A stretch of DNA of 64,000 nucleotides, taken from NCBI GenBank assembly GCA_000974665.1, contig BBSY01000002.1, positions 1,240,001 to 1,304,000 on the forward strand, written 5' to 3'. This document shows, piece by piece, positions 34,855 to 42,974 of this stretch; the stretch's first letter is position 1; each line of letters begins with the position of its first letter. The notes beneath the pieces were generated by a model. It ran no database searches. It was not told the DNA's origin and saw nothing but the letters and a program-made list of their open reading frames with translations. Source of the DNA: an alpha proteobacterium U9-1i (GTDB lineage: Bacteria; Pseudomonadota; Alphaproteobacteria; Caulobacterales; Aquidulcibacteraceae). The position numbers and the translations under genes were made by a program.

Positions 34855-35466
34855 ATGAAAAGCGCGCGCACCATCTCTACGCCCGCAGTGATTGGCGCCG
34901 TGACGATCTCCGCGTTGGCGATCGTTGCGTACGGGTTTGCAACCAATGACGGCTGGAACGAGGAAGGCGCCGGCGCTGCCGCGCGGCTGACGGCGCGCTT
35001 TTCGTTTCCGATATTCGTGCTGGCGTGGTCCGCGTCGGCATTGGCGCGCTTGTGGCCGGGCGGATGGCGCAGCGTCGTGTTGCGCCGGCGCCGCGCGATT
35101 GGATTGAGTTTCGCTGCCGCGCACTTCGTGCATTTGGGGGCGTTGTTGATCGCCGTGCTGGTGTTCGGCGATCAGCCAAAACCGACAACAGTCTTTGGCG
35201 GCGGCGCCGGCTACGTGCTGATTGCGGCAATGGCGCTCACATCGAACGATGCGGCGGTGCGAGCGATGGGCCCGCGCAATTGGAAGCTGCTCCACGCTGT
35301 CGGCGGTTACGCGATCGCCACCATTTTCGCGGTTTCGTATCTTGGGCGGGTGGAAACAAATCCAGCGCTTGGCGTTCCCGCCATGATTTTGATTGGCGCC
35401 GCGGCGTTGTTGCGGCTGGCGGCTTGGTTAAAATCACGCACGCCGCGCGCGGCTTTACAGCGTTAG
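34855..35466 (+). CDS. Ferric-reductase-like (MsrQ/YedZ-type) transmembrane protein
   Basis: A 203-residue integral membrane protein with about six hydrophobic segments. Two histidines in helical positions (AAAHFVHLGALLIAVL and WKLLHAVGGYAIATIF) resemble the heme ligands of the ferric reductase transmembrane domain family. No FAD/NAD domain is attached, so it would pass electrons only. GGAG lies six bases before ATG. It starts 48 bases after the TIR-WD40 gene and may share its transcript. Its 3' end overlaps the convergent gluQ gene by 12 bases. Confidence 0.78.
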   Translation: MKSARTISTPAVIGAVTISALAIVAYGFATNDGWNEEGAGAAARLTARFSFPIFVLAWSASALARLWPGGWRSVVLRRRRAIGLSFAAAHFVHLGALLIAVLVFGDQPKPTTVFGGGAGYVLIAAMALTSNDAAVRAMGPRNWKLLHAVGGYAIATIFAVSYLGRVETNPALGVPAMILIGAAALLRLAAWLKSRTPRAALQR

Positions 35467-36285
35467 CATCGCGCGCACGTCCGCCGGCGTTCGGCCGGCT
35501 TCGCGCAGGGCGCGGAGCGCGGCGGCTTGGTCGCGCTTGGCGAGACGTTTGCCATCGTCGCCGAGGATCAGGCGATGATGCAGGTAACGCGGCGTCGGCA
35601 GGCCGAGCAGGCGTTGTAGCAGTGCGTGCAGGTGCGCGGCGCCGCGCAAATCCTCGCCACGGATCACGTGCGTCACGCCTTGCTGTGCGTCGTCCCAGAC
35701 GCTGGCGAGGTGATACGAGGTCGCGAAATCTTTGCGCGCGAGCACGACATCGCCGTGTTTTTCCGGCTCGGCGCGCACGAGGCCGGTCTCATCCTCGAAC
35801 ATCAGCGTAAAAAATGCCGGGCCGAGCGCGGCGCGCGCTTTCTTGATCGACAAGCGCCACGCATAGGATTCGCCCGCGTCGAGCTTTTCTTGTTCCTCGA
35901 CGGGATCGAGCGCTTCGCCACGAAACACGTCGCCGGTCTCGCCGTGTGGCGCCGATGCGATGGCGTCAGCTACTTCCTTGCGGGTGCGGAAGCAGCGATA
36001 GACGAGATTGCGCGCAATGAGATCATCGAGCACGCGCGCATATTCTCCCAGATGCTCGGATTGGCGGCGAACGGGATGTTCCCACTCAATGCCGAGCCAA
36101 GCCAAATCCTCAAGGATCGCCACCTCAAACTCCGGACGTGCGCGGCCTTGGTCGATGTCTTCGATGCGGAGGATGAAGCGACCGTTCGCAGCGCGTGCGC
36201 TCTCGAACGCGGTCAGCGCGGAGAAGGCGTGGCCGAGATGGAGATGGCCGGTGGGCGAGGGCGCGAAGCGGGTGACGAAGCTCAT
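35455..36285 (-). CDS. gluQ: Glutamyl-Q tRNA(Asp) synthetase
   Basis: A 276-residue paralogue of glutamyl-tRNA synthetase lacking the anticodon-binding domain, which attaches glutamate to queuosine at position 34 of tRNA-Asp. The HIGH-type motif is HLHLGHAFSAL (14-24), RIEDIDQGRARPE binds glutamate, and KRLAKRD (about 247) is the KMSKS counterpart. Length and termination after the catalytic domain fit GluQ-RS. Confidence 0.93.
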   Translation of the reverse strand: MSFVTRFAPSPTGHLHLGHAFSALTAFESARAANGRFILRIEDIDQGRARPEFEVAILEDLAWLGIEWEHPVRRQSEHLGEYARVLDDLIARNLVYRCFRTRKEVADAIASAPHGETGDVFRGEALDPVEEQEKLDAGESYAWRLSIKKARAALGPAFFTLMFEDETGLVRAEPEKHGDVVLARKDFATSYHLASVWDDAQQGVTHVIRGEDLRGAAHLHALLQRLLGLPTPRYLHHRLILGDDGKRLAKRDQAAALRALREAGRTPADVRAMLTL

Positions 36286-36333
36286 GGCGCCTTAAGGCTA
36301 CCCACGCGCGGCTCGAGTGGGTAGGAGAACCGC

Positions 36334-37011
36334 ATGACGGTATTTATCGACGGGCCACGTATTCCGCCGGCGGGTGGGGGCAAAGCGGACGCGCTGGTCG
36401 TCTTGCTGCACGGCTACGGATCGAACGGCGCGGATTTGATCGGCTTGGCGCCCTATTGGCAAAAGGCATTGCCGGGTGTGGCGTTTGTAGCGCCGAACGC
36501 CGTAGAGCCCATTCCGGGCATGCCTGGCTCATATCAATGGTTCCCCATCACCCAGCTCGACCCTGGCTTGATGGAGCACGGAGCGCGCGCCGCGGCGTCG
36601 TCCGTAGATCGTTTCATCGATAGGGAACTCGAGCGCACTGGGCTCGACGAAAGCCGGCTGGCGCTGGTGGGGTTTTCTCAGGGTACGATGATGGCGCTGC
36701 ATGTCGGCGTGCGGCGGAAAAGGGCAATCGCCGGCGTGGTTGGGTTTTCCGGCGTGCTCGTAGGCGCCCGGACGTTGAAGGAGGAAATGACCTCCAAACC
36801 GCCGATCCTGCTTATCCACGGGACCGAGGATGACCGCATTCCGGTGTCGGCGATGTTTGAATCTGCGGAGGCCCTTGCTGCCGCAGACCACGGCGCGCAA
36901 TGGCACCTGAGCTACGGCGTACCGCATTCGATTGGGCCGGACGGGCTCGAACTGGGTGGCGATTTCTTGTCTAATGCGTTGAAAACAAAGAAAACTCTAC
37001 TATCGGCTTAA
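36334..37011 (+). CDS. Alpha/beta hydrolase, phospholipase/carboxylesterase family
   Basis: A 225-residue esterase of the Abhydrolase_2 group (YpfH-like). VVLLHGYGSNGADLIGLA is the oxyanion region, GFSQGTMMAL the nucleophile elbow (serine about 112), GTEDDRIP the acid and GVPHSI the histidine. Cytoplasmic. Divergent from gluQ with 48 bases between starts. Confidence 0.9.
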   Translation: MTVFIDGPRIPPAGGGKADALVVLLHGYGSNGADLIGLAPYWQKALPGVAFVAPNAVEPIPGMPGSYQWFPITQLDPGLMEHGARAAASSVDRFIDRELERTGLDESRLALVGFSQGTMMALHVGVRRKRAIAGVVGFSGVLVGARTLKEEMTSKPPILLIHGTEDDRIPVSAMFESAEALAAADHGAQWHLSYGVPHSIGPDGLELGGDFLSNALKTKKTLLSA

Positions 37012-37159
37012 CGGAGTCGCGCCGCTGTTGCGGGCTTGTCACGCCAAAGCCACGCAAATCAGGCATAGTTCGCTTGCTCGCGGTCCTGGTGGCTCGGGAT
37101 CTTGGAGCGAAAGGAGGCCGTCTTCAGTCCAGATCAGGTTCATCCCCGGTCCCATCCGC

Positions 37160-37176
37160 CGCACCTCCAGGGTGCG
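37160..37176 (+). promoter_or_regulatory. Hairpin that would cover the ribosome-binding site of the HNH gene
   Basis: GCACC, a short TCCA loop and GGGTGC form a stem ending six bases before ATG 37182. The only plausible Shine-Dalgarno (CAGGGT) is inside the 3' arm, so translation may be switched by folding of the leader. Confidence 0.4.
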
Positions 37177-37181
37177 CAAAG

Positions 37182-37742
37182 ATGAGTGTTTCGAGCGCCC
37201 CCTTGGCTGGCTGGCCCGCGCTCGTGTTGAACGCGGACTTTAGACCGCTCTCGTATTTCCCGTTGTCATTGTGGCCGTGGCAGGAAGCGGTGAAGGCCGT
37301 GTTCCTGGAGCGGGTCGATGTGGTCGCGCAATACGATCACGTTGTGCATTCGCCGTCCTTTGAGATGAAGCTGCCGTCGGTGATCTCGCTGCGCGAATAC
37401 GTGGCGCAGGATCGCCCGCCTGCGTTTACGCGCTTCAATCTGTTCCTGCGCGACGGCTTTGCCTGCCAATATTGCGGCGACACCGACGATCTCACCTTCG
37501 ATCACGTGCTGCCGCGCTCGCGCGGTGGGCGCACGACCTGGGAGAACATCGTCACCGCCTGCGCGCCGTGCAATTTGCGCAAGGGCGGGCGTTACGCGCA
37601 CCACGCGCAGATGCGGCCGTACCGCAAGCCGCGCCGGCCAACCATGCACGAGCTTCAGCACATGGGCCGCCGCTTCCCGCCGCATCACATGCATGAGAGC
37701 TGGCTGGATTACCTCTATTGGGATGTCGAGCTGGACGCTTAA
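37182..37742 (+). CDS. HNH endonuclease family protein
   Basis: A 186-residue HNH nuclease: FACQYCGDTDDLTFDHVLPRSRGG with the first zinc cysteines and catalytic His, then TTWENIVTACAPCNLRKGG with Asn and second CxxC. It belongs to the common chromosomal group found singly in alphaproteobacteria (RNA/DNA processing role unknown), not a mobile intron enzyme. ATG 37182 opens MSVSSAPLAGWPALVLNADF, the family's usual start. An unusual hairpin and a ~150-base leader precede it. Its stop overlaps the convergent pilin gene by four bases. Confidence 0.9.
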   Translation: MSVSSAPLAGWPALVLNADFRPLSYFPLSLWPWQEAVKAVFLERVDVVAQYDHVVHSPSFEMKLPSVISLREYVAQDRPPAFTRFNLFLRDGFACQYCGDTDDLTFDHVLPRSRGGRTTWENIVTACAPCNLRKGGRYAHHAQMRPYRKPRRPTMHELQHMGRRFPPHHMHESWLDYLYWDVELDA

Positions 37743-37897
37743 AACGCGCCCGCGACCGTCGTGAAGGTGCCGCCGAGCGAGCCGCCGATGGAGGTGACAG
37801 CGGCGATGATCACCATGCCGATCAAGCTGGCGACCAGCGCATATTCAATCGAGGTGGCGCCGTTTGCATTGGCCAGGAAGCGCTTCAGCATATTCAT
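37739..37897 (-). CDS. Flp-family type IVb pilin (orphan)
   Basis: A 52-residue Flp pilin. After a short leader, GATSIEYALVASLIGMVIIAA contains the prepilin cleavage site region (G/ATSIEYA with the +5 Glu) and the hydrophobic alpha-1 helix used for Tad pilus assembly. No tad/cpa genes are nearby, so assembly machinery must be elsewhere. Its ATG overlaps the TGA of the upstream MutT-type gene (ATGA), with GGAG seven bases before it, implying translational coupling to an unrelated function. Confidence 0.9.
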   Translation of the reverse strand: MNMLKRFLANANGATSIEYALVASLIGMVIIAAVTSIGGSLGGTFTTVAGAF

Positions 37898-38325
37898 TTG
37901 GCGCTCCATTCGATCAAGCGATCCACCAGCACGACATCGGCTGGCGGCATCGCGTAGTTGCGCAAATCGCGCGCGTGCGCCCACGCCAACGCTTGCGCTT
38001 CGCGCGCAACCGGTTCGCCAGTCCAATGCTTGATCATGTAGAGCGGCATCAGCAGGTGGAACTCCGGGTAGGCGTGGCTTGCGAACGCGAACGGTTCGAG
38101 CGCGTCGGCGCTCACGTTCACGTCCAATTCTTCTTTCAATTCACGCACGAGCGCCGCTTCCGGCGCTTCGCCCGCCTCGACCTTGCCACCAGGAAATTCC
38201 CAGAGGCCGCCGAGCTGTTTGCCGGCCGGTCTTTGTGCGATGAGCACGCGTCCGGAGGCGTCAACCATCGCGGCGGCCGTCACCAGGAGCAGCTTCCGCG
38301 ACGCTGCACTATGATCGTTTTGCAT
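37894..38325 (-). CDS. mutT: Nudix hydrolase, MutT / 8-oxo-dGTP diphosphatase type
   Basis: 143 residues with a complete Nudix box: GGKVEAGEAPEAALVRELKEEL (starting about residue 46), preceded by GLWEFPG, which is typical of MutT. It sanitises 8-oxo-dGTP in the nucleotide pool. QRPAGKQLGGLWEFP matches the substrate-binding strand. The gene is translationally coupled to the flp pilin gene downstream. An 8-bp palindrome lies 30 bases upstream. Confidence 0.88.
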   Translation of the reverse strand: MQNDHSAASRKLLLVTAAAMVDASGRVLIAQRPAGKQLGGLWEFPGGKVEAGEAPEAALVRELKEELDVNVSADALEPFAFASHAYPEFHLLMPLYMIKHWTGEPVAREAQALAWAHARDLRNYAMPPADVVLVDRLIEWSAK

Positions 38326-38354
38326 GAAGAAGCCGTGAGCCCGATTGGTTGATC

Positions 38355-38372
38355 GCCGCTAACCTTAGCGGC
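38355..38372 (-). promoter_or_regulatory. Perfect 8-bp palindrome upstream of mutT
   Basis: GCCGCTAA / TTAGCGGC separated by two bases, 30 bases before the mutT start and 28 bases after the DUF4287 gene. No U-run follows, so an operator is more likely than a terminator. Confidence 0.4.
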
Positions 38373-38400
38373 CGTTTACCACGGCAGGACCGCTTCCGCG

Positions 38401-38976
38401 CTAGCCTGCGGCGTCGAAAGCGCGTTTGACGTAGCCGACGATCTTGGCGTCCACTTCATCGGCGGTGGTGAGGGGTACGATGTATTGGCACATGCCGCCG
38501 GGCGGGACGATTTTCACGCGCGTGTCGGAGATGTCGTCCTTGAGGTTCAAGCCGAGCTCAAAACGGTCGTTGGTCTTGGGGCCGAGCATGGCGAATTGTT
38601 TTTTGCGGCGAAGCGAGACGTACCCCTTCTTCGGCGCGATTTCGAAATCGCCCATCTTGGCGATGGCCGCCATCAGCTTGTCGTGGATCGGGCGGAGCGC
38701 GGCCTTCTTGCCGGCATAGATCTCCGCGAGCACATCGTCAGTGGAAGCGCCGGACGCCTTAGCGGCGCTTGCGCCGTCGGACTTAAGGCTGTGATGGGCG
38801 ACGAGGTTCGCGTCGCCATGGCCGAGGCCGTACGTTTCGATCAGCCAGGTACGAATTTCGCCGTGCTTGGCTTTGCCAGACTTGGCGATCGCCGCGCCGA
38901 GTTGGGCCATGGATTTCCCGGTTTTCTTCTCGATATTGCCGATCTGCGTAGCGATCGCCTTGTCCGTGTCCGCCAT
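38401..38976 (-). CDS. DUF4287/DUF5655 domain protein
   Basis: 191 residues. The N-terminal half (TQIGNIEKKTGKSMAQLGAAI, then KHGEIRTWLIETYGLGHGDANLVAH) is DUF4287; the C-terminal half (IHDKLMAAIAKMGDFEIAPKKGYVSLRRKKQFAML) matches DUF5655. The two often occur fused; the function is unknown. GGGAGG lies six bases before ATG 38976. Confidence 0.88.
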   Translation of the reverse strand: MADTDKAIATQIGNIEKKTGKSMAQLGAAIAKSGKAKHGEIRTWLIETYGLGHGDANLVAHHSLKSDGASAAKASGASTDDVLAEIYAGKKAALRPIHDKLMAAIAKMGDFEIAPKKGYVSLRRKKQFAMLGPKTNDRFELGLNLKDDISDTRVKIVPPGGMCQYIVPLTTADEVDAKIVGYVKRAFDAAG

Positions 38977-39063
38977 GGACGCCTCCCGGGGTTTGATTGA
39001 ACGGTCAATCAAGTGCCGTGGCAAGCTTTTTTTGGTTGGAGGGCGCGCGTCGTGAGGCGGCGC

Positions 39064-39879
39064 TTAAGCGGCGGCGCGAGCGGTGGGGGATTTGCCGTAG
39101 GCGGCGCCATGCGCGGCGAAGCTGTCGGCGCCTTCGGGAAGCGCCTCGCCTTGGCCGAGCACGAGCAAGCCGTGCGGTTCGAGCACGTCGCCGAGGCGAT
39201 CTAAAGTCGCGAGGCGCGTTGGCGCGTCGAAGGCAGCGAGCACGTTGGCGCAGAGGATCAGGTCGAAGCGGCCGAGCGCATCCAGGGTTTCGAGCAGATT
39301 GACGCGCTCAAACCGCACCCGCGCGCGCATACGATCGGAGATGCGCCAGAGGTCGCCAGCCTTCTCGAAATGGGCAATCAATTTGCGGATCGGCAAGCCG
39401 CGCTGCACTTCGAACTGTGTGTAGAGGCCGCTGCGCGCCTTATCGAGCAAACGCTCTGAAGCGTCGATGCCGATGATTTCTGCGCCGATGAGCTGGCCCT
39501 CCTGGCGCAACTCCTCAGTGAGCATCGCGATCGAATAAGCTTCCTGGCCGGTTGAGGCGCCGGCGCAGAGGATACGCAGCGCGCCGCCCTTTTTGTGGGC
39601 GAGCGCGGGGATGGCGTCGCGCAAATGCGCAAAACCCGCGCGGTCGCGAAAGAAGCGCGTTTCGCTTTGGATCAGCGCATCGGCGATGGCCCCGGCGAGT
39701 TTGCCGTCCTCGCGCGTGCGCGCGGCGGTGACAAATTCGGACACGCTGGAAAAGCTTTCGCGCCGGGCGATCGGCGTGAGGCGCTGTTCGATCAACGCCG
39801 CCATTTCGCGTGTTAGCACCGCGCCCGAGCGCGCCTTGCATTCGCGCGTCACAAATTGGAGATCGGCGTCGCTCAGCAT
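39064..39879 (-). CDS. cheR: CheR-type protein-glutamate methyltransferase
   Basis: A 271-residue chemoreceptor methyltransferase. The N-terminal helical domain carries ALIQSETRFFRDRAGF, the CheR substrate-side signature, and the SAM motif is ILCAGASTGQEAYS. No receptor or CheA gene is nearby. Its ATG overlaps the stop of the CheY gene (TAATG). In Caulobacter an equivalent cheR lies in the chpT neighbourhood, so it may be tied to cell-cycle or c-di-GMP signalling rather than to a full chemotaxis array. Confidence 0.9.
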   Translation of the reverse strand: MLSDADLQFVTRECKARSGAVLTREMAALIEQRLTPIARRESFSSVSEFVTAARTREDGKLAGAIADALIQSETRFFRDRAGFAHLRDAIPALAHKKGGALRILCAGASTGQEAYSIAMLTEELRQEGQLIGAEIIGIDASERLLDKARSGLYTQFEVQRGLPIRKLIAHFEKAGDLWRISDRMRARVRFERVNLLETLDALGRFDLILCANVLAAFDAPTRLATLDRLGDVLEPHGLLVLGQGEALPEGADSFAAHGAAYGKSPTARAAA

Positions 39880-40244
39880 TAGGCAAGGCCCGCTTCAGCG
39901 AATTTTGACGCGAGGATGTCGCCGTCGAACGGCTTCATCATGTATTCGTCGGCGCCGGCTTTGATGGCTTCGGCGATTTTCTCAACGTCGTTTTCTGTGG
40001 TGCAGAACACAACCGTTGGCGCATCGCCGCCCGGCTCCAAGCGCAGCTGACGCAGGAAATCGATGCCGCTCATCACAGGCATCGTCCAATCGAGCAGGAT
40101 GGCGTCCGGCATGTGCCGGCGGCACGCTTGCAGCGCTTCAAGGCCGTCAGCGGCCTCTTCGATCTCGAAGCGCATGTCTTCAAGGATGCGGCGCGCGACT
40201 TTGCGGATCACGCGGCTGTCGTCCACGACGAGACAGCGTTTCAT
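39879..40244 (-). CDS. Single-domain response regulator, CheY-like
   Basis: A 121-residue receiver domain with no output domain. Acidic pocket D8/D9, phosphoacceptor D52 in LLDWTMP, T82/T83 and K104 in MMKPFD are all present. It is cotranscribed and one-base overlapped with cheR, and follows chpT by 65 bases. Possible phosphate source: ChpT or a cytoplasmic kinase. Confidence 0.92.
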   Translation of the reverse strand: MKRCLVVDDSRVIRKVARRILEDMRFEIEEAADGLEALQACRRHMPDAILLDWTMPVMSGIDFLRQLRLEPGGDAPTVVFCTTENDVEKIAEAIKAGADEYMMKPFDGDILASKFAEAGLA

Positions 40245-40290
40245 AGGGTCGGCTCCGTCGGAATCTCTTCCAACAGATGCGCCTCAGCGG

Positions 40291-40305
40291 TTAACGCTTG
40301 TTTAC
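40291..40305 (-). promoter_or_regulatory. CtrA-like site upstream of the CheY/CheR pair
   Basis: TTAA-N7-TTAC at 40291-40305, one base from the CtrA consensus TTAA-N7-TTAA, 47 bases upstream of the CheY start. Match is short and could be chance. Confidence 0.3.
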
Positions 40306-40309
40306 GGCC

Positions 40310-40933
40310 TCAGATTTTGAACGCTTCCGATCGCGCAATGAGCTCGATCCGCTCTTCCGCTTCGATCGCCGACAGCTCGACGCCGCCTTGACGGGCGAGA
40401 AGCCCGGTCAGCGTCGGCTGGATGGTGTGGCCGGACAGGTGCTCGTCGCCGCCGTCCCCCTTGAGGGCGGTGGCGGTGGGCTCACGCAATTTGGCGCGCG
40501 GACCGGTAGCAATGATTCTCACTTCGCCGGCTTTGCCCGTCACTTCCACCGTTCCGCCCCGCGGCAGGCATTCGTTGGCGATAAGCAACAAATTCACGAT
40601 TACGCGCACGGCTGGGCGCGGCATGGCGATTGGCGGCACGTCCCATTTCAGCTCGGCTTTGAGGACGGAGTACAATTTGATCGCGACTTCGCGGCCTTCA
40701 TCGATGGTGGACTCGCCTTCAGCGATGGCGCCGGCCATGGCGAAGCGGAAGAATTCGAGCTTCGCCCAGGCTTTTCCCACGCCGTGGTCCAGAAGCGAGA
40801 GCGCATCGGGGTCGGTTTTGCCGTCCGCGCCCTTGATCATTTCGAGGCCCTGGATGATCGCCGACATCGGCTCCACCATGTCGTGGCAGATGCGCGAGGC
40901 GACGAGCGCCGTGAGCCGCGTATTCTCGATCAT
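40310..40933 (-). CDS. chpT: Histidine phosphotransferase ChpT
   Basis: A 207-residue dimeric phosphotransferase that relays phosphate from CckA to CtrA and CpdR. The phosphorylated histidine is H17 in SRICHDMVEPMSAI, and the C-terminal half is the degenerate ATPase-like domain (NLLLIANECLPRGGTVEV) that lacks ATP-binding motifs, as in Caulobacter ChpT. Its presence strongly supports an alphaproteobacterial host. Gene order chpT-cheY-cheR is conserved around this locus in Caulobacter relatives. Confidence 0.9.
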   Translation of the reverse strand: MIENTRLTALVASRICHDMVEPMSAIIQGLEMIKGADGKTDPDALSLLDHGVGKAWAKLEFFRFAMAGAIAEGESTIDEGREVAIKLYSVLKAELKWDVPPIAMPRPAVRVIVNLLLIANECLPRGGTVEVTGKAGEVRIIATGPRAKLREPTATALKGDGGDEHLSGHTIQPTLTGLLARQGGVELSAIEAEERIELIARSEAFKI

Positions 40934-41060
40934 GCCGCTCTCCGTTTGGGGAAGACGCGAACAATACCGAGATTCGCGGCCGGAAAAGCGGCGTCGATGC
41001 TTTGGGGCTTCTCATGAAGGCGCTGGGGCGCCACATGCGGCTGTGAATTAAGGGTTTGAG

Positions 41061-42902
41061 ATGGCGGTTGAGGCAGCGGCGGACGGCGGTTTGGGGCTTG
41101 AGCACGCGGTGGCGCTGCTGGCGGCGGCCGTGGTTGCTGCGCCGCTGTTTCGGCGTGTGGGGCTCGGCTCGGTGCTGGGCTACCTCGCGGCTGGCCTGCT
41201 GATTGGGCCATACGGCATCCGGCTGTTCGGCGACCCCGAAAGCATCCTGCACGTCGCTGAATTTGGCGTGGTGATGTTCCTGTTTCTGATCGGCCTCGAA
41301 ATGCGGCCGAGCAAATTGTGGGCGTTGCGTAAGGAGATTTTCGGCCTCGGGCTTGCGCAAGTCGTGGCGTGTGGCGTGCTGCTTTCGCTTGTGGGCATCG
41401 CCGCGGGCTTGCCGCCGTCGGCTGCGGTGATCGGTGCGATGGGTTTCGTGCTGTCATCGACGGCCGTGATCATGAAGATGCTCGACGACACCGGCGAGAC
41501 GTCGTCGCCGGCCGGGCAACGCGCAGTGTCGATCCTGCTGTTGGAAGATCTGGCGATCGTGCCGTTGCTCGCCGGTGTTGCGGTTCTGGCTTCGCTGATG
41601 GGCGTGCAGGAAGAAACGCGGCCTGCGTGGCAAAGCATCGGCATCGCGCTCGCGTCATTGGCGGCCGTGGTGGCGGTCGGCAAATGGGCGCTCAATCCGC
41701 TGTTTGCGATCCTGGCGCGCTCGGGTGCGCGCGAAGTGATGACGGCGGCGGCGCTGCTGGTGGTTCTGGGCGCGGCGCTGTTCATGCAATGGGGCGGCCT
41801 GTCGATGGCGATGGGCGCGTTCCTCGCTGGCGTACTGCTTTCGGACTCGACGTTCCGTCATCAGCTCGAAGCGGATGTCGAGCCGTTTCGCGGCATCCTC
41901 TTGGCGCTGTTTTTCATCAGTGTCGGCATGTCGCTCAACCTGACGATCGTTGTCGATCAATGGCAGCTGATCGTCGGCGGCGTTCTGGCGTTCATGGTGG
42001 TGAAAGCGGCGGGCATCTATGGGATCGCGCGGCTGTTCAAAGCCAACCACCGCGAATCCATTCAACGCGCGGCCCAATTCGCGCAGGGCGGCGAGTTCGC
42101 GTTCGTGCTTTACGCGGCGGCGGTGGCGGCCGGCGTGATGGCCGGCGAGATCGCCGCGGCCATGACGGCGATCGTGATCATTTCAATGGCGCTGACTCCA
42201 CTCGTTGTGCTGATCTTGCACCGTTTGACGCCCGCGCCGGAAATTTCCCACGATGGGGTGGAGGAGGCGGCAAACCTCAACGGACGCGTGCTGTTCATCG
42301 GGTTCGGGCGCTTCGCGCAGGTGGTGAGCCAGGCCTTGCTGGCGCGTGGCGTCGATGTGTCGCTGATCGAAACCGACGTGGAGATGATCCAGGCCGCCGG
42401 CAAATTCGGTTTCAAAGTTTATTACGGCGATGGCACACGGCTTGACGTGCTGCGCGCGTCGGGCGCGCAGACGGCCGAGGCCATTCTCGTGTGCGTCGAT
42501 AAACCGGAAGTCGCCGACCGCATTGTCGCGCTGGCGAAATCGGAGTTTCCGCACGCGAAGTTGTTCGTACGTGCGTTCGATCGTGGGCATGTGCTGCGCC
42601 TGATTAGCGCGGGCGTCGATTATCAAATTCGGGAATTGTTTGAGTCGGCCATCATGTTTGGCGGCGCGGTGCTGCGCGAGCTTGGCTTCACCGAATTGGA
42701 AGCGGCGGAAACCTTGGAAGAGGTGCGCGACCGCGATGCAGCGCGGCTTGAGTTGCAAGTCGCCGGCGGGCTGGAGGCGGGGCGCTCGCTGATCCGCGGC
42801 AACATGGCGACGCCGCAGCCGGCGCCGTTGGTGACGCCGCGCAAGAAGGCGCAAGCGCTCAACGAGGAGGCCGCCGAAGCGATCGGCGACGCGCCCAACT
42901 AA
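41061..42902 (+). CDS. CPA2-family monovalent cation:proton antiporter (KefB/KefC-like)
   Basis: A 613-residue antiporter. About twelve hydrophobic segments to residue ~390 contain GYLAAGLLIGPYG, GFVLSSTAVIMKML and QFAQGGEFAFVLYAAA, signature stretches of KefB/C. Residues ~410-530 are an RCK/TrkA-N domain (RVLFIGFGRFAQVVSQALL, YGDGTRLDVLRASG) that binds NAD(H) or glutathione adducts. A short Gln/Pro-rich tail follows. It likely exports K+ under electrophile stress. No KefF/G ancillary gene is visible. Confidence 0.92.
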   Translation: MAVEAAADGGLGLEHAVALLAAAVVAAPLFRRVGLGSVLGYLAAGLLIGPYGIRLFGDPESILHVAEFGVVMFLFLIGLEMRPSKLWALRKEIFGLGLAQVVACGVLLSLVGIAAGLPPSAAVIGAMGFVLSSTAVIMKMLDDTGETSSPAGQRAVSILLLEDLAIVPLLAGVAVLASLMGVQEETRPAWQSIGIALASLAAVVAVGKWALNPLFAILARSGAREVMTAAALLVVLGAALFMQWGGLSMAMGAFLAGVLLSDSTFRHQLEADVEPFRGILLALFFISVGMSLNLTIVVDQWQLIVGGVLAFMVVKAAGIYGIARLFKANHRESIQRAAQFAQGGEFAFVLYAAAVAAGVMAGEIAAAMTAIVIISMALTPLVVLILHRLTPAPEISHDGVEEAANLNGRVLFIGFGRFAQVVSQALLARGVDVSLIETDVEMIQAAGKFGFKVYYGDGTRLDVLRASGAQTAEAILVCVDKPEVADRIVALAKSEFPHAKLFVRAFDRGHVLRLISAGVDYQIRELFESAIMFGGAVLRELGFTELEAAETLEEVRDRDAARLELQVAGGLEAGRSLIRGNMATPQPAPLVTPRKKAQALNEEAAEAIGDAPN

Positions 42903-42974
42903 CGCGCCGGCGCGACGGAAGCGGGCGCTGTCGGAAAAAATGCTGCTAAGGTGTGTGCATTAGGGGGATCCACC

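Noticed and set aside
37130-37150. tRNA T-arm-like GGTTCATCCCC
   Set aside because: It lacks the T-loop consensus and no cloverleaf or CCA end can be drawn around it.
37100-37160. TPP riboswitch on the minus strand (GAACCTGATCTGG matches the thi box)
   Set aside because: The CTGAGA half and the helix spacing are missing, and no thiamine gene lies downstream on that strand.
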